Positions 34,829-44,410 of a DNA stretch of 64,000 bases are shown here, one piece after another. Source of the DNA: Mycobacterium szulgai (GTDB lineage: Bacteria; Actinomycetota; Actinomycetes; Mycobacteriales; Mycobacteriaceae); NCBI RefSeq assembly GCF_002116635.1, contig NZ_LQPW01000019.1, positions 1 through 64,000 of the forward strand. The letters run 5' to 3'. How positions within the stretch are numbered: position 1 is the first letter of the stretch; every line of letters starts with the position of its first letter. A program made the position numbers and the translations under genes. Under the pieces are notes generated by a model. It had not been told where the DNA came from, did no database searches, and saw only the letters and a list, made by a program, of their open reading frames with translations.

Positions 34829-35889
34829 GTCGGGAAGCGACGCCGCAGCGCCAGGGAGACGTAGACCAGAGCGACCAGGACCGGCACCTCGATCAGCGGG
34901 CCTACCACGCCGGCCAGTGCCTGGCCTGAGGTGGCGCCGTACGTGGCGATCGCCACGGCGATGGCGAGCTCGAAGTTGTTGCCGGCGGCAGTAAAAGCCA
35001 GGGTCGCGGTGCGTGCATAACCGAGTCGAACGGCGTAGCCGAAGGCGAAGCCGCCGCCCCACATGATCGCGAAGTAGGCCAGCAACGGCAGGGCAATGCG
35101 GGCCACGTCCCAAGGCCGAGTGGCGATCTGGTCTCCCTGCAGCGCAAACAGGATCACAATCGTAAACAGCAGCCCATAGAGCGCCCACGGCCCGATCCTC
35201 GGCAGGTAGCGGGTTTCATACCAGTTGCGGCCCTTGGTTTTTTCGGCCCAGCGTCGGGATAGATATCCCGCCGCCAATGGCACGCCGAGAAACAGGAGCA
35301 CCGACTTGGCGATCTGCCAGGGGGAGACGCTGATGTCGGTCTGAGCCAGCCCGAGCCAGCCGGGCAGTACTGCGAGGTAGAACCAGCCCAGAACTGCGAA
35401 CATCGCGACTTGGAAAATCGAGTTGAGCGCGACCAGGACCGCGGCGGCTTCACGGTCGCCGCAGGCCAGGTCGTTCCAGATGACGACCATGGCGATGCAG
35501 CGGGCCAGCCCGACGATGATCAAGCCGGTGCGGTATTCGGGCAGATCCGGCAGCAGCAGCCAGGCAAGGGTGAACATCACCGCAGGCCCCAGCACCCAGT
35601 TGAGCAGAAGTGAGGACACCATTAGCGTGCGGTCGCGAGTGACCGTGTCCAGCCGGTCGTAGCGGACCTTGGCCAACACCGGATACATCATGATCAACAA
35701 GCCGAGTGCGATCGGCAACGAAATGCCGTCGAGCTCAACGGCACTCAGCGCCGTGCCCAAGCCTTTGACAAATCGGCCCAGCAACAACCCGGCAGCCATG
35801 GCCGCCGCAATCCAAACCGGCAGCAGCCGATCAAGAGTGGGAAGCCTTGTCGCAGCGGCGAGCCCAGAACGAGGGACGGTGTCAGTCAT
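34825..35889 (-). CDS. acr3: ACR3-family arsenite efflux permease
   Basis: A 354-residue protein with about ten membrane helices. It carries the conserved Cys of ACR3 in IIVGLARCIAMVVIWNDLA and the conserved Glu in AAGNNFELAIAVAIA, both needed for arsenite transport in characterised homologues. It exports arsenite formed by the downstream ArsC. The start MTDTVPRSG gives the usual family length. It overlaps arsC by 4 bases and lies 16 bases after arsI, so the three form one operon controlled from the arsR-facing promoter. Confidence 0.92.
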   Translation of the reverse strand: MTDTVPRSGLAAATRLPTLDRLLPVWIAAAMAAGLLLGRFVKGLGTALSAVELDGISLPIALGLLIMMYPVLAKVRYDRLDTVTRDRTLMVSSLLLNWVLGPAVMFTLAWLLLPDLPEYRTGLIIVGLARCIAMVVIWNDLACGDREAAAVLVALNSIFQVAMFAVLGWFYLAVLPGWLGLAQTDISVSPWQIAKSVLLFLGVPLAAGYLSRRWAEKTKGRNWYETRYLPRIGPWALYGLLFTIVILFALQGDQIATRPWDVARIALPLLAYFAIMWGGGFAFGYAVRLGYARTATLAFTAAGNNFELAIAVAIATYGATSGQALAGVVGPLIEVPVLVALVYVSLALRRRFPT

Positions 35890-35905
35890 CGACGTGCTGC
35901 CGAAC

Positions 35906-36364
35906 TCAGCAGCATGACGGCGCGGTCTGGGCGGCGGCACCGCCGCAGCACACGCCGTCGCCGTTCTCGGCGGGGTGCTGAGGGCTTGCGCCGAAGGTGT
36001 CGGAGTCGGCCAGCACCGTGTAGACCTCCCACCGCTCGCCGCCCGGCCCGGTGACCCAGACCTTGTCCTGGGTGGCAAAGCAGCACGTGGTGCCTATTTC
36101 TTCCTCGGTGAACATCCCGGCAGACGCCAGCCTGCCGATCTCGGCGTGCACGTCTTCGCTGGATTCGACCTCCACCCCGAGGTGGTTAAGTGTGCCACCC
36201 TGCGTGGGGTTTTCCAGCAGGACCAGCTTCAACGGCGGATCGGCGATCGCGAAGTTGGCGTAACCGGGCTTGACCTTGGCCGGTTCGGAACCAAACAGCT
36301 TGGAATAGAACGCAATTGCGTCGTCGAGGTTGTCGACGTTGAGAGCCAGCTGCACTCGAGACAT
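35906..36364 (-). CDS. arsI: ArsI/CadI-family glyoxalase-fold dioxygenase
   Basis: A 152-residue vicinal-oxygen-chelate protein: MSRVQLALNVDNLDDAIAFY, LNHLGVEVES (metal-binding His), a TCCF pair and GGERWEVYTVLAD. The C-terminal tail has two further Cys pairs (VCCGG and SCC). ArsI enzymes cleave the carbon-arsenic bond of organoarsenicals, and the mycobacterial homologue CadI was first described as cadmium-inducible, so the substrate is uncertain. GGAGG precedes the ATG. It is the first gene of the operon and divergent from arsR. Confidence 0.85.
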   Translation of the reverse strand: MSRVQLALNVDNLDDAIAFYSKLFGSEPAKVKPGYANFAIADPPLKLVLLENPTQGGTLNHLGVEVESSEDVHAEIGRLASAGMFTEEEIGTTCCFATQDKVWVTGPGGERWEVYTVLADSDTFGASPQHPAENGDGVCCGGAAAQTAPSCC

Positions 36365-36386
36365 GGAAAATCCTCCAAACCTGTGA

Positions 36387-36442
36387 GACATATATCGAAG
36401 TAGTTCGACGACACTCAGCATGCCACCTTTTTGATATATGTC
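36387..36442. promoter_or_regulatory. Candidate ArsR operator region
   Basis: The 10-base word GACATATATC at 36387-36396 recurs in inverted orientation as GATATATGTC at 36433-36442. The latter sits within the imperfect palindrome TTGATATATGTCAA. Both lie between the divergent arsI and arsR starts, in the position expected for ArsR/SmtB binding. Confidence 0.6.
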
Positions 36443-36465
36443 AAACTTTGTGGCAATGTGGCCCT

Positions 36466-36825
36466 ATGCCCAGAGCGCTGCCGGTGATCGACACGACCGC
36501 ACCGGTCTGCTGCGCCCCGGTGGCTTCAGGGCAGTTGTCAGACGACGATGCACTGCAGATCGCGTTGCGGCTACGGGCGCTGGCCGACCCGGTCCGGGTC
36601 AAGATCATCTCGTACTTGTTCAGTTCATCTGCGGGCGAGGAGATTTCGGGCGAACTTGCCGCGGTACTGGACCTCAGCGAGTCGACGGTCAGTCATCATC
36701 TGACTCAGCTGCGTAAGGCCGGGTTGGTGGTCTCGGACCGGCGCGGAATGAAGGTGTTCCATCGGGTGCGTCCGGATGCGCTACAGGCTCTGTGTGCCGC
36801 ACTGGATCCAAATTGCTGCACTTAG
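36466..36825 (+). CDS. arsR: ArsR-family metalloregulator
   Basis: A 119-residue winged-helix repressor: LRALADPVRVKIISYLF, GEISGELAAVLDLSESTV (one inserted residue varies), HHLTQLRKAGLVVSDRRG. Cys pairs VCCAP near the N-terminus and NCCT at the C-terminus could bind As(III) or another soft metal. The location of the ligands differs from the classical ELCVC type, which is not present. The ATG at 36466 gives the family length. It should repress itself and the divergent arsI operon until metal binds. Confidence 0.88.
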   Translation: MPRALPVIDTTAPVCCAPVASGQLSDDDALQIALRLRALADPVRVKIISYLFSSSAGEEISGELAAVLDLSESTVSHHLTQLRKAGLVVSDRRGMKVFHRVRPDALQALCAALDPNCCT

Positions 36826-36832
36826 GGTAGCC

Positions 36833-37480
36833 ATGGCGACGGTACGCACGCGCGTAGTGATTCGGCTGATCGTGGCGGCACTGCTCGGAGTCGCGACGGC
36901 AATGCTCATCAGTTCGGCGGCAGGCTTGCGATACGCGCCGGCCGCGGGCTGGATCGCTGCGGCGTTCGTCTACCTCGCCTGGACATGGATCGTCGTGCTG
37001 CCGATGGACTCCGTCCAGACCCGCGAACATGTCCGCCCCGAGGACCCGCCGAGGGGCTGGGTCACCGACGCCATCATCCTGGTGGCGAGCGTGGCGAGTG
37101 TGGGTGGTGTCGCGCATCTGCTCGCCGCGGGTTCCAAGGCGGGGGTCGAGAAGGATGTCACGGCTGCGGTCGGGGTGGTCAGCATTGTCGCCGCGTGGTT
37201 CGTCGTGCACACCGTCTTCAGCGTCCGCTACGCCGACATCTACTACTCCGAGCCCACCGGCGGGATCAACTTCAATGGCGCCGAAGAGCCGCGATTCCTG
37301 GACTTCTTCTACCTCGCGTTCACCGTCGGCATGACCTACCAGGTCTCCGACACCAGCTTGCAGACAGGCAAACTGCGTGCCATTGCGCTTTGTCAGGCGG
37401 TGCTGTCCTACCTCTTCGGGGCGGTAATTCTAGCGGTCACGATCAATCTGGTTGTGGGACTGAGTAATTCGGGAAATTGA
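36833..37480 (+). CDS. DUF1345-family membrane protein
   Basis: A 215-residue protein with five or six hydrophobic helices (VIRLIVAALLGVATAMLISS; WIAAAFVYLAWTWIVVLPM; VGVVSIVAAWFVVHTVFSV; CQAVLSYLFGAVILAVTINL). The family signature is VHTVFSVRYADIYYSEP and LDFFYLAFTVGMTYQVSDT. Function is unknown in all members. It begins 7 bases after arsR and is probably cotranscribed with it, although DUF1345 genes usually occur outside ars loci. Confidence 0.85.
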   Translation: MATVRTRVVIRLIVAALLGVATAMLISSAAGLRYAPAAGWIAAAFVYLAWTWIVVLPMDSVQTREHVRPEDPPRGWVTDAIILVASVASVGGVAHLLAAGSKAGVEKDVTAAVGVVSIVAAWFVVHTVFSVRYADIYYSEPTGGINFNGAEEPRFLDFFYLAFTVGMTYQVSDTSLQTGKLRAIALCQAVLSYLFGAVILAVTINLVVGLSNSGN

Positions 37481-37522
37481 CGCCTCAGGTTTACCCCCGC
37501 CGATAACGGTTATGCCCTGCAC

Positions 37523-38362
37523 ATGGGATTTCCCGAACAGCAGCAATCCGTCCCCGGTGTACAGGCGCAGATGGATCCCGTCCCGGACTGCGGCGAGCAC
37601 AGCTATACCGGATCGGGCAAGCTGACCGGCAAGAGCGCGGTGATCACCGGCGGCGACAGCGGAATCGGCCGAGCCGTCGCGATCGCCTTCGCTCGAGAGG
37701 GCGCCGACGTGCTCATCGCCTACCTGAATGAGGACGACGACGCTCAGGACGTCGCGCGGTATGTCGAAGACGCGGGTCGCAAATGCGTGCTGGTTCGGGG
37801 TGATCTGGCCGATGCGCAACAGTGCCGCGCGGTCGTCGAGCGGGCCGCGTCGGAGTTCGGTCAGATCGACGTGCTGGTCAACAACGCCGCCTTCCAGATG
37901 ACCCACGAGAGCCTGGAAGAAATCAGCGACGAGGAATGGGACCACACGTTCCGGCTCAATGTCGGGGCCTATTTCTACCTCGCCAAGGCGGCGCTGCCGC
38001 ACATGCGCGAAGGCTCGTCGATCATCGGTAGTTCCTCGGTGAATTCCGACTCTCCCAATCCCACGCTGGCGCCATACGCGGCGACCAAGGCGGCGATAGC
38101 GAATTTCTCGGCCAGTCTTGCTCAACTCCTCGGCCCACGCGGCATTCGGGTCAATAGCGTTGCCCCCGGCCCGATCTGGACGCCGCTGATCCCGTCGACA
38201 ATGCCTGCGGAGAAAGTGAAGTCGTTCGGGGACAACGTGCCGCTGGGGCGCGCCGGACAGCCGGCCGAGCTGGCCTCGATCTACGTATTGCTGGCCTCCG
38301 ACGAGGCGAGCTACATCTCGGGCGCACGGGTGGCGGTCACCGGGGGCAGACCAATTCTCTAG
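37523..38362 (+). CDS. Short-chain dehydrogenase (YghA/general-stress type)
   Basis: A 279-residue SDR. After an N-terminal extension typical of the YghA-like group (PVPDCGEHSYTGSGKLTGK) come the NAD(P) motif VITGGDSGIGRA, the NNAA motif, the catalytic Ser region IIGSSSVNS and YAATK (Tyr and Lys). VAPGPIWTPLIPS and ISGARVAVTGG follow. The substrate is unknown; B. subtilis relatives are general-stress proteins. It is a stand-alone gene between the DUF1345 and DUF2652 genes. Confidence 0.88.
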   Translation: MGFPEQQQSVPGVQAQMDPVPDCGEHSYTGSGKLTGKSAVITGGDSGIGRAVAIAFAREGADVLIAYLNEDDDAQDVARYVEDAGRKCVLVRGDLADAQQCRAVVERAASEFGQIDVLVNNAAFQMTHESLEEISDEEWDHTFRLNVGAYFYLAKAALPHMREGSSIIGSSSVNSDSPNPTLAPYAATKAAIANFSASLAQLLGPRGIRVNSVAPGPIWTPLIPSTMPAEKVKSFGDNVPLGRAGQPAELASIYVLLASDEASYISGARVAVTGGRPIL

Positions 38363-38384
38363 CGACTAGTAAACTGCCGAATTC

Positions 38385-39113
38385 ATGGCGATCCGGCGTG
38401 CAGTTCTGCTCATCGCGGATATCGGCGGGTACACGCGTTACATGACGTGGAACCGGATGCACCTGGCGCACGCCCAGCAGGCGGTGGCCGCGCTGCTGGA
38501 GGCGGTCATCGATGCCGGCAAAGGCCTCAAGCTGGCGAAGTTGGAAGGCGATGCCGCATTCTTCTGGGCGCCGGGGGGCAACGCCAGAATGGTGTGTGAA
38601 CGGTTGGCGATCATGCGGCAGGCATTTCTGGCCCGTAAGGAACGGATCAAGAAGGACGCATCCTGCACCTGCCAGAGCTGCGCCCAGTTGGGCAACCTTT
38701 CGCTCAAGTTTGTGGTGCACGAGGGCGAGGTGGCCGAGCAAAAGGTGAAGCGCCGCGTCGAGCTCGCCGGTGTCGACGTCATCCTGGTGCACCGGATGCT
38801 CAAGAACTCGGTACCGATACCCGAATACGTGCTGATGACCGACGTGGTGTCGCAGTGCCTGGAGGAGTCGATGCGTCAGCGTTCGCTGCCGCTCACCCAC
38901 GACTTCGAAGGCATCGGCCAAACGTCCACCTTCTACATCGACCTCGCCCTGCCGGTGGAGGTGCCTGAGGTGCCCGAGCGCAGCCCCGTCGGCCGGTTCT
39001 CGGCGAAGATGAAGTTCGAGATGCAGTCGCTGCCGTTCATCTTGGGTGTCAAACAAGCCTGTGCTGGTTTCCGCAACCTGGGCCGCGGCAACAGGGAAGA
39101 GCTGCCGGCTTGA
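38385..39113 (+). CDS. DUF2652 (nucleotide-cyclase-like) protein
   Basis: A 242-residue protein beginning with a class III cyclase-like strand ([14 protein letters not shown]) and later [13 protein letters not shown]. Much of the second cyclase half and the usual catalytic set are not evident. A CTCQSC cluster lies near residue 90. DUF2652 members in mycobacteria are of unknown function, and true cyclase activity is doubtful. The stop overlaps the next start by 3 bases (TTGA), which points to coupled expression. Confidence 0.85.
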   Translation: MAIRRAVLLIADIGGYTRYMTWNRMHLAHAQQAVAALLEAVIDAGKGLKLAKLEGDAAFFWAPGGNARMVCERLAIMRQAFLARKERIKKDASCTCQSCAQLGNLSLKFVVHEGEVAEQKVKRRVELAGVDVILVHRMLKNSVPIPEYVLMTDVVSQCLEESMRQRSLPLTHDFEGIGQTSTFYIDLALPVEVPEVPERSPVGRFSAKMKFEMQSLPFILGVKQACAGFRNLGRGNREELPA

Positions 39114-39499
39114 GCCAACCAGACCCAGTGGCCCTGCTGCGCGAGATGTTCGACCGAATGGTCGTCGCTAAGAACGCCGAGCTGATCGAGCACTACTACC
39201 ACCCGGACTTCGTGATGTACTCCGACGGGCTGAGCCAAACTTACGCCGAGTTCAGCGACAGCCACCGCGAGCTATATGCCAGCGACATCAGCTACGCCGT
39301 CGAATACGACGAGCAGGCCTGGGTGGCGGCCCCCGACAAGGTCGCCGCGCGGGTGTGGATCACCACGTCTCGTCCCGGCGAGCAGCCGAGCCGCATCGAG
39401 GTGGTGCTCATCGCGGGGTTGCGCGACGGCCGGATCCACCGGGTCTGGGAGACCACCTGGCCGAGCTGGCGTGAGCTACCCGCGTTCGAAAAGTATTGA
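39110..39499 (+). CDS. SnoaL/NTF2-like protein
   Basis: A 129-residue protein with the NTF2-like cone fold pattern: [48 protein letters not shown], and a C-terminal [18 protein letters not shown] strand-helix. It is probably a small-molecule binding or isomerase-like protein. It starts at TTG, overlapping the DUF2652 stop. It ends 3 bases before the convergent amine oxidase gene. Confidence 0.78.
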   Translation: MSQPDPVALLREMFDRMVVAKNAELIEHYYHPDFVMYSDGLSQTYAEFSDSHRELYASDISYAVEYDEQAWVAAPDKVAARVWITTSRPGEQPSRIEVVLIAGLRDGRIHRVWETTWPSWRELPAFEKY

Positions 39500-39502
39500 G
39501 CA

Positions 39503-40906
39503 TCAACGTAACCGGTTCATCAGCTCAGCCGCAGCGTGCCGCCCGCTGAGCAGAGCGCCGTGCACGGTGGCCGGATTGTCGGTGCCGACGGCCTCACCGG
39601 CCAGATACAGCCGGTCGCTGATCGGCTGCTGCAGCCGGCGCCGGTCGTCCAGTCCTGAGCCGGGAGCGTGAAATGAATACGAGCCCACTGCATATGGGTC
39701 GACGCTCCACGTCGACGACTTGATCTCCAGGGGCGCGATGTCAGCTCCGAACAGCCGCCGGGCGATCGGCAGCGCGCTGTTCATCAAATCACCGCCAGCG
39801 GCTGACTCCACATACCGGCCCCGGTGACCCGCGTTGAAAGCCAACACAATTGGTCCCGCGTCGGCCGGCAAGCTCAACCATTGCGCCCACATGCCGTCGT
39901 CAGCGCCCAGATACTGGTAGAACGAATTCGGAACGTCCCAGGTTCGCTTGTCGAACCGGAAGTAGCTCTTGGACAATACGCCGAATCCCAAGGCGCTCAC
40001 CGCATGGGCGTGTCCGTCGGGTAGCGGTGGGTCGAAGGTGATGGCACCGGATTTCAGCACGCCCAGCGGAACGGTGACGATCGCGGCCGGGCCCTCGAAC
40101 ATCTGGTTGCCCGCCCGCAGCGTCACCGAATCATCGTGTCGCTCAACCGATGTGACGACGGTATTGAGGACGATCTGCAGCCCTTCGGCCAGCAGCCGCG
40201 GGATTGCGTCGTAGCCGCTGGTGATCACCAGCTGCGGGCCGTCGGTGTAGCGGCCCAGATCGTACGTTGTAGCGGACAGCTGGCTCGCGTCGGCGGCGAA
40301 CTCCTCCTCGATCTCGGTGTTGACGAAGAAGGCCAATTCAGCGCGCTCGGTGTCGGAAAGCTCCTCGCGTTTGGCCGAGGCTTCGACCGCGGCGCCCAAT
40401 GACCCGCCGTCGACGTCGTCGCCGGCATCTTCCACGAAATGCCGCCACTTGGTTTGGCTGGCCTGGGTGTAGGTGAGCGGAGCCAGTCGAGGGTCCACCG
40501 CGAGTTCCGTCCACTTGTAGTACTCGGTGGGACTGCGCTGCGCTGACACCTTGTCGGCCAGCTCGTCCAGCGGATTGTTGGTTGCGCCATGGATCCAGGA
40601 CGCACCCATTTCCAGCGGCACCCCCCAATCGCGATTGGTATGCACGCGGCCGCCGATTCGATTGCGGGCCTCGATCACTCGCACCGGCCATCCGGCGTCG
40701 GCCAGGCTGCGCGCGGCACCCAAACCCGCCATCCCGGCGCCGATCACGAGCACTGACTTGGTGTCCGGTGGCGCGGTGGTGGTAGTGCCCGGACGCGAAA
40801 TCTTGGTGCTGCGCGCCGGCGGACGATTGGTTGTGCAGCCCGCGGCCAGCCCGGCGCCGGTCAAGCTCGCCGCCGCCAGGAATTCCCGACGGGATAACTG
40901 GGACAC
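39503..40906 (-). CDS. Flavin monoamine oxidase family protein with Tat/lipoprotein signal
   Basis: A 467-residue flavoprotein. The N-terminus has a twin-arginine signal (SRREFLAAASLTGAGLAAGC) ending in a lipobox Cys, so it is probably exported folded and lipid-anchored. The FAD motif VLVIGAGMAGLGAARSLADA and IEARNRIGGRVHTN follow. MGASWIHG and the C-terminal LYLAGEAVGTDNPATVHGAL complete the amine-oxidase signature. It oxidises an amine, perhaps a polyamine, at the cell envelope. It is distinct from the cytosolic AofH homologue encoded 1 kb away. Confidence 0.9.
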   Translation of the reverse strand: MSQLSRREFLAAASLTGAGLAAGCTTNRPPARSTKISRPGTTTTAPPDTKSVLVIGAGMAGLGAARSLADAGWPVRVIEARNRIGGRVHTNRDWGVPLEMGASWIHGATNNPLDELADKVSAQRSPTEYYKWTELAVDPRLAPLTYTQASQTKWRHFVEDAGDDVDGGSLGAAVEASAKREELSDTERAELAFFVNTEIEEEFAADASQLSATTYDLGRYTDGPQLVITSGYDAIPRLLAEGLQIVLNTVVTSVERHDDSVTLRAGNQMFEGPAAIVTVPLGVLKSGAITFDPPLPDGHAHAVSALGFGVLSKSYFRFDKRTWDVPNSFYQYLGADDGMWAQWLSLPADAGPIVLAFNAGHRGRYVESAAGGDLMNSALPIARRLFGADIAPLEIKSSTWSVDPYAVGSYSFHAPGSGLDDRRRLQQPISDRLYLAGEAVGTDNPATVHGALLSGRHAAAELMNRLR

Positions 40907-41034
40907 GAGTGTCAGCCTCTCACATCTCGTGCCTGGAAATCTGGTCCAAACTGCGACGGCTTCCCATTACGTGCAGGTAAACTCGCGTCCAACCGGAAGG
41001 CGGCAATGCGGCCGCGTTCGAAGGGGGAGCGGCG

Positions 41035-42003
41035 ATGAGTGCTCGGAAGTCGACCCGGGGCAGTACGCGACTCCGGCTGCCCGAGGAGTTGCCGCCCAGC
41101 CGCGACCTGACGGTCCGCGCAGCCGACGGAACCCCATTGCACACCCAGGTGTTCGGGCCGTCCGATGGCTACCCGATAGTGCTGACCCACGGCATCACTT
41201 GCGCCCTGCGGGCGTGGGCTTACCAAATCGCAGACCTTGCCTCCGACTACCGGGTGATCGCCTTCGACCACCGGGGTCACGGACGCAGCGGCATCCCGCG
41301 CCGGGGTGGCTACAGTCTCAAACACCTTGCGTCCGACCTGGATTCGGTACTGGACGCGACGTTGGCTCCGCACGAGCGCGCGGTGATCGCCGGGCATTCG
41401 ATGGGCGGCATCACCATCGCAGCCTGGTCGCAACGCTACCGCCACAAGGTTTCCCGGCGTGCGGACGCCGTGGCGATGATCAACACCACCACCGGCGACC
41501 TGGTGTCCAATGTGCGCTTCCTGCCGGTGCCCAAGGGGTTGGCGGCGGCCCGGGTCCTGGCCGGCCGGAGCCTGATCGGCGCCCTGGGCGGCTTCCCGCT
41601 TCCGGGCGCGATCCGGATACCGGCTCGGCAGCTGGTCGCGATGATGGCGGTTGCCGCCGATGCCGACCCAAGTGCGGCAAACCTGATCTACGAGTTGTTC
41701 GTGCAGACGTCACCGGCGGGGCGCGGTGGCTGCGCCAGAATGCTCGTCGGGGAAATGGGATCGCGCTACCTCAACCTGGACGGTCTGACGGTGCCGACCC
41801 TGGTTATCGGTAGCGAACGTGATCGGCTGACGCCGATCAGCCAGTCTCGCAAGATCGCGGCCACCGCGCCCAACGTCGTCGGTCTGGTCGAACTGCCCGG
41901 CGGCCACTGCTCGATGCTGGAGCAACCGCAGGAGGTCAATCGCCAGCTGCGCGTCCTGGCCGAATCGGTCGCCCGGTCTCGGGTGCACCGAATCAGCTCA
42001 TAG
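41035..42003 (+). CDS. hpx: Alpha/beta hydrolase (Hpx/haloperoxidase-like)
   Basis: A 322-residue alpha/beta hydrolase: oxyanion region [13 protein letters not shown], nucleophile elbow [11 protein letters not shown], acid residue in [10 protein letters not shown] and His in [12 protein letters not shown]. It corresponds to Hpx (Rv3171c) of M. tuberculosis by order and size. The old 'haloperoxidase' label is not supported mechanistically; esterase or lipase activity is more likely. GGAG precedes the ATG. The 3' end overlaps the convergent aofH by 6 bases. Confidence 0.86.
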   Translation: MSARKSTRGSTRLRLPEELPPSRDLTVRAADGTPLHTQVFGPSDGYPIVLTHGITCALRAWAYQIADLASDYRVIAFDHRGHGRSGIPRRGGYSLKHLASDLDSVLDATLAPHERAVIAGHSMGGITIAAWSQRYRHKVSRRADAVAMINTTTGDLVSNVRFLPVPKGLAAARVLAGRSLIGALGGFPLPGAIRIPARQLVAMMAVAADADPSAANLIYELFVQTSPAGRGGCARMLVGEMGSRYLNLDGLTVPTLVIGSERDRLTPISQSRKIAATAPNVVGLVELPGGHCSMLEQPQEVNRQLRVLAESVARSRVHRISS

Positions 42004-43341
42004 CAGGGCCGCGATCTCGGCGGCCGCCCGCTGGCCGGACCTGACCGCGCCGTCGAAGTATCCGGTCCATTCGTCCGCGGTTTCGGTGCCCGCCCAATGA
42101 ATCGGCCCGACCGGCGCACGTAACCATCGCCCGTATCGCGTCCACGAGCCCGGCGGCACCGCGGCCGTCGGGCCGCCCGGTGCGAATTCCTCTGTGCCCC
42201 AGCGGAAATCGGTATAGTCGAGGGGTTTGAGCGCCTCCTCGCCGAACAGTGCCGCGAAGCACCGCAACGCATCGCGGCGGCGCTGCTCGGTGGGCAGCGA
42301 ATCGAACGCGCGGGCATCGACGAATCCCAACAGAACACCGGGGCCGTCATGAGGACTTACGTCGAAGGTGATGAACACCGGACCCCGGTCGGACAGAGCC
42401 TGGCCGGAGAAACCGTTGGTACGCCAGAACGGCGTCTCGTATGCGGCGTAGGCCTTGCTGAGCCGGCCCTGTGGCCAGTTTTTGGCGAGCTGTTCGTATT
42501 CGGGCGGTAGCGGGGGACTGAACTCGATGGCTGCGCGATGGGCCGGTGGGATCGCTACGATGACGAACCCGGCATCGGCCTGGCCCTGATCGGAAGTGAT
42601 CGTCACACCCGCGCCGTGCCGCTCGATGCGACGGACCGGCGCGTTGAGCACCACCCGGGAGCCGAGTTCGGCGGCGGCCAACTCGGCGATCTGTTGAGTG
42701 CCACCCGGAAACAGGTCCTGCTGGGCACCGTTCTCGACGTCGAGCAGCCGGTCCAGGCCGCCCGCGGCGCGGACATATCGGGTGGCGTGCAGCATCGACA
42801 CGTCGTCGGGTTCACATCCCCAAGTCACTCGCGTCATGATCGCCATCAGGTCGCGCGAGGAGGCGGTCGCGTGGACCAAACGCAACCATTGACCCAACGA
42901 CACCTCGTCGAGTTGGCGAGCCCGTCGGGCGTCCCACGGTGCCGAAATCGGGACGTTGCGTGAAATTCTTTCGAATTGCCAACGCAACCGGCCGATGTCG
43001 AGTAGCCCAGCCAGCGACAGCCGGGGAATCGTCCCGCGGTAGGCGCGTGGCCCGCCCCGCCAGTGGATGACGTTCTTGCCCTGATGGGGGGTCGGGGTGG
43101 TCGGCACCTGCAGCTCGGCCGCCAACGCTCGGACCGCGTCCTGGGTGGGGCCCACGAATGAGCCGCCCATATCGGCTGGTAATCCTGCGACGCTGCCAGT
43201 GAAAGAGCGACCGCCAACACGCTCGCGCCCCTCGAATACCAGCACATCGTGGCCCTGTCGGGTCAACTCACGGGCTGCAGACAGCCCGGCGAAGCCGGCC
43301 CCCACCACGACAACGTCGACAATCCGCGGAGGGTTTGTCAC
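41998..43341 (-). CDS. aofH: Flavin-containing monoamine oxidase
   Basis: A 447-residue protein matching M. tuberculosis AofH (Rv3170, 448 residues) in length and neighbourhood. It has the FAD-binding [32 protein letters not shown] and C-terminal [20 protein letters not shown] motifs. The covalent-flavin Cys of eukaryotic MAO is not evident. It has no signal peptide, so it should be cytosolic, unlike its neighbour. It converts primary amines to aldehydes with release of peroxide. Confidence 0.92.
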   Translation of the reverse strand: MTNPPRIVDVVVVGAGFAGLSAARELTRQGHDVLVFEGRERVGGRSFTGSVAGLPADMGGSFVGPTQDAVRALAAELQVPTTPTPHQGKNVIHWRGGPRAYRGTIPRLSLAGLLDIGRLRWQFERISRNVPISAPWDARRARQLDEVSLGQWLRLVHATASSRDLMAIMTRVTWGCEPDDVSMLHATRYVRAAGGLDRLLDVENGAQQDLFPGGTQQIAELAAAELGSRVVLNAPVRRIERHGAGVTITSDQGQADAGFVIVAIPPAHRAAIEFSPPLPPEYEQLAKNWPQGRLSKAYAAYETPFWRTNGFSGQALSDRGPVFITFDVSPHDGPGVLLGFVDARAFDSLPTEQRRRDALRCFAALFGEEALKPLDYTDFRWGTEEFAPGGPTAAVPPGSWTRYGRWLRAPVGPIHWAGTETADEWTGYFDGAVRSGQRAAAEIAALL

Positions 43342-43423
43342 GCCCTATAGTGAACCCCATTTAGTCGGCTCCCCGTAGGATAAATTTCGATCGTCAGTTG
43401 CTTCCCCTGGTCAGGCGGGCACT

Positions 43424-44410
43424 TTGCAGGTCTACACCGCCCTGTATGGGCTCACCGATGCTGCCGAGCGCGCGCGGGAATTGCGCGACGCCGGCGCTAG
43501 CGGGGTGGCCACCTTCGAAGGACCGCACGACGTTTTCGCCCCGCTGACCCTGGCCGCCACGGTGGGCGGTCTGGACCTGATGACCAATGTGGCGATCGCC
43601 TTTCCGCGAAATCCGATACACCTTGCCCATCAGGCCAACGATCATCAGATACTGAGCGGCGGCCGGTTCATCCTCGGTCTGGGCACCCAGGTGCGGGCCC
43701 AGATCGAGAAGCGCTTCGGCGCCCAGTTCGACCGGCCGGTGGCCCGGATGACCGAACTGGTCGCTGCCTTGCGGGCGATCTTCGAATCGTGGAATACCGG
43801 TTCCCGCTTGAACTTTCGCGGCGACTTTTACCAGCACACGCTCATGACGCCGACTTTCAACCCCGGTCCGAATCCGTATGGCCCGCCGCCCATCTACGTC
43901 GGCGCGCTGGGTCCCAAGCTCACCCAGGCCGTCGCCGCGCACGCCGATGGCCTGCTGGTGATGCCGTTCGGCTCCAAACGGTTCCTGCACCAGCACACGA
44001 TGCCGGCGGTGCGCGAGGGCCTCGCCGCCGGCGGACGGCGAGCCGAGGACTTCGCCATCATCCCCGAGATCATCGTGTCCTCGGCTGACAGCGATGCCAG
44101 CACGCGTCGGCTGCTGGCGTTCTACGGGTCGACCCCGGCCTATCGTCCGGTGCTGGCCGCCCATGGCTGGGAGGATCTGCAACCCGAACTCAACGGGATG
44201 TCCAAGCAGGGCCGCTGGCAGGAGATGGCCGACCTGATCGACGACGAGATCCTGCACACCCTGGCCGGTTGCGGTACCCCCGCCGAGATCGCGGCCTACA
44301 TCCGGGACCGGGTCTCGGGTGTCTCGGACACGGTGTGCCTCTATCAGCCCTCGCCTATCGGGCTGCAGACGCTGGCCGAGATTGTCGACGAGCTACGGCG
44401 CGACCGTTAG
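43424..44410 (+). CDS. LLM-class F420-dependent oxidoreductase
   Basis: A 328-residue luciferase-like TIM-barrel protein: LTNVAIAF-type strand (LMTNVAIAFPRNP), HQANDHQILSGGRFILGLGT, PPPIYVGALGPKLTQ and AAHADGLLVMPFG. The subfamily is typical of mycobacteria and uses F420. The substrate is unknown. It starts at TTG. The 3' end overlaps the convergent Rv3169-like gene by 18 bases. Confidence 0.88.
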   Translation: MQVYTALYGLTDAAERARELRDAGASGVATFEGPHDVFAPLTLAATVGGLDLMTNVAIAFPRNPIHLAHQANDHQILSGGRFILGLGTQVRAQIEKRFGAQFDRPVARMTELVAALRAIFESWNTGSRLNFRGDFYQHTLMTPTFNPGPNPYGPPPIYVGALGPKLTQAVAAHADGLLVMPFGSKRFLHQHTMPAVREGLAAGGRRAEDFAIIPEIIVSSADSDASTRRLLAFYGSTPAYRPVLAAHGWEDLQPELNGMSKQGRWQEMADLIDDEILHTLAGCGTPAEIAAYIRDRVSGVSDTVCLYQPSPIGLQTLAEIVDELRRDR

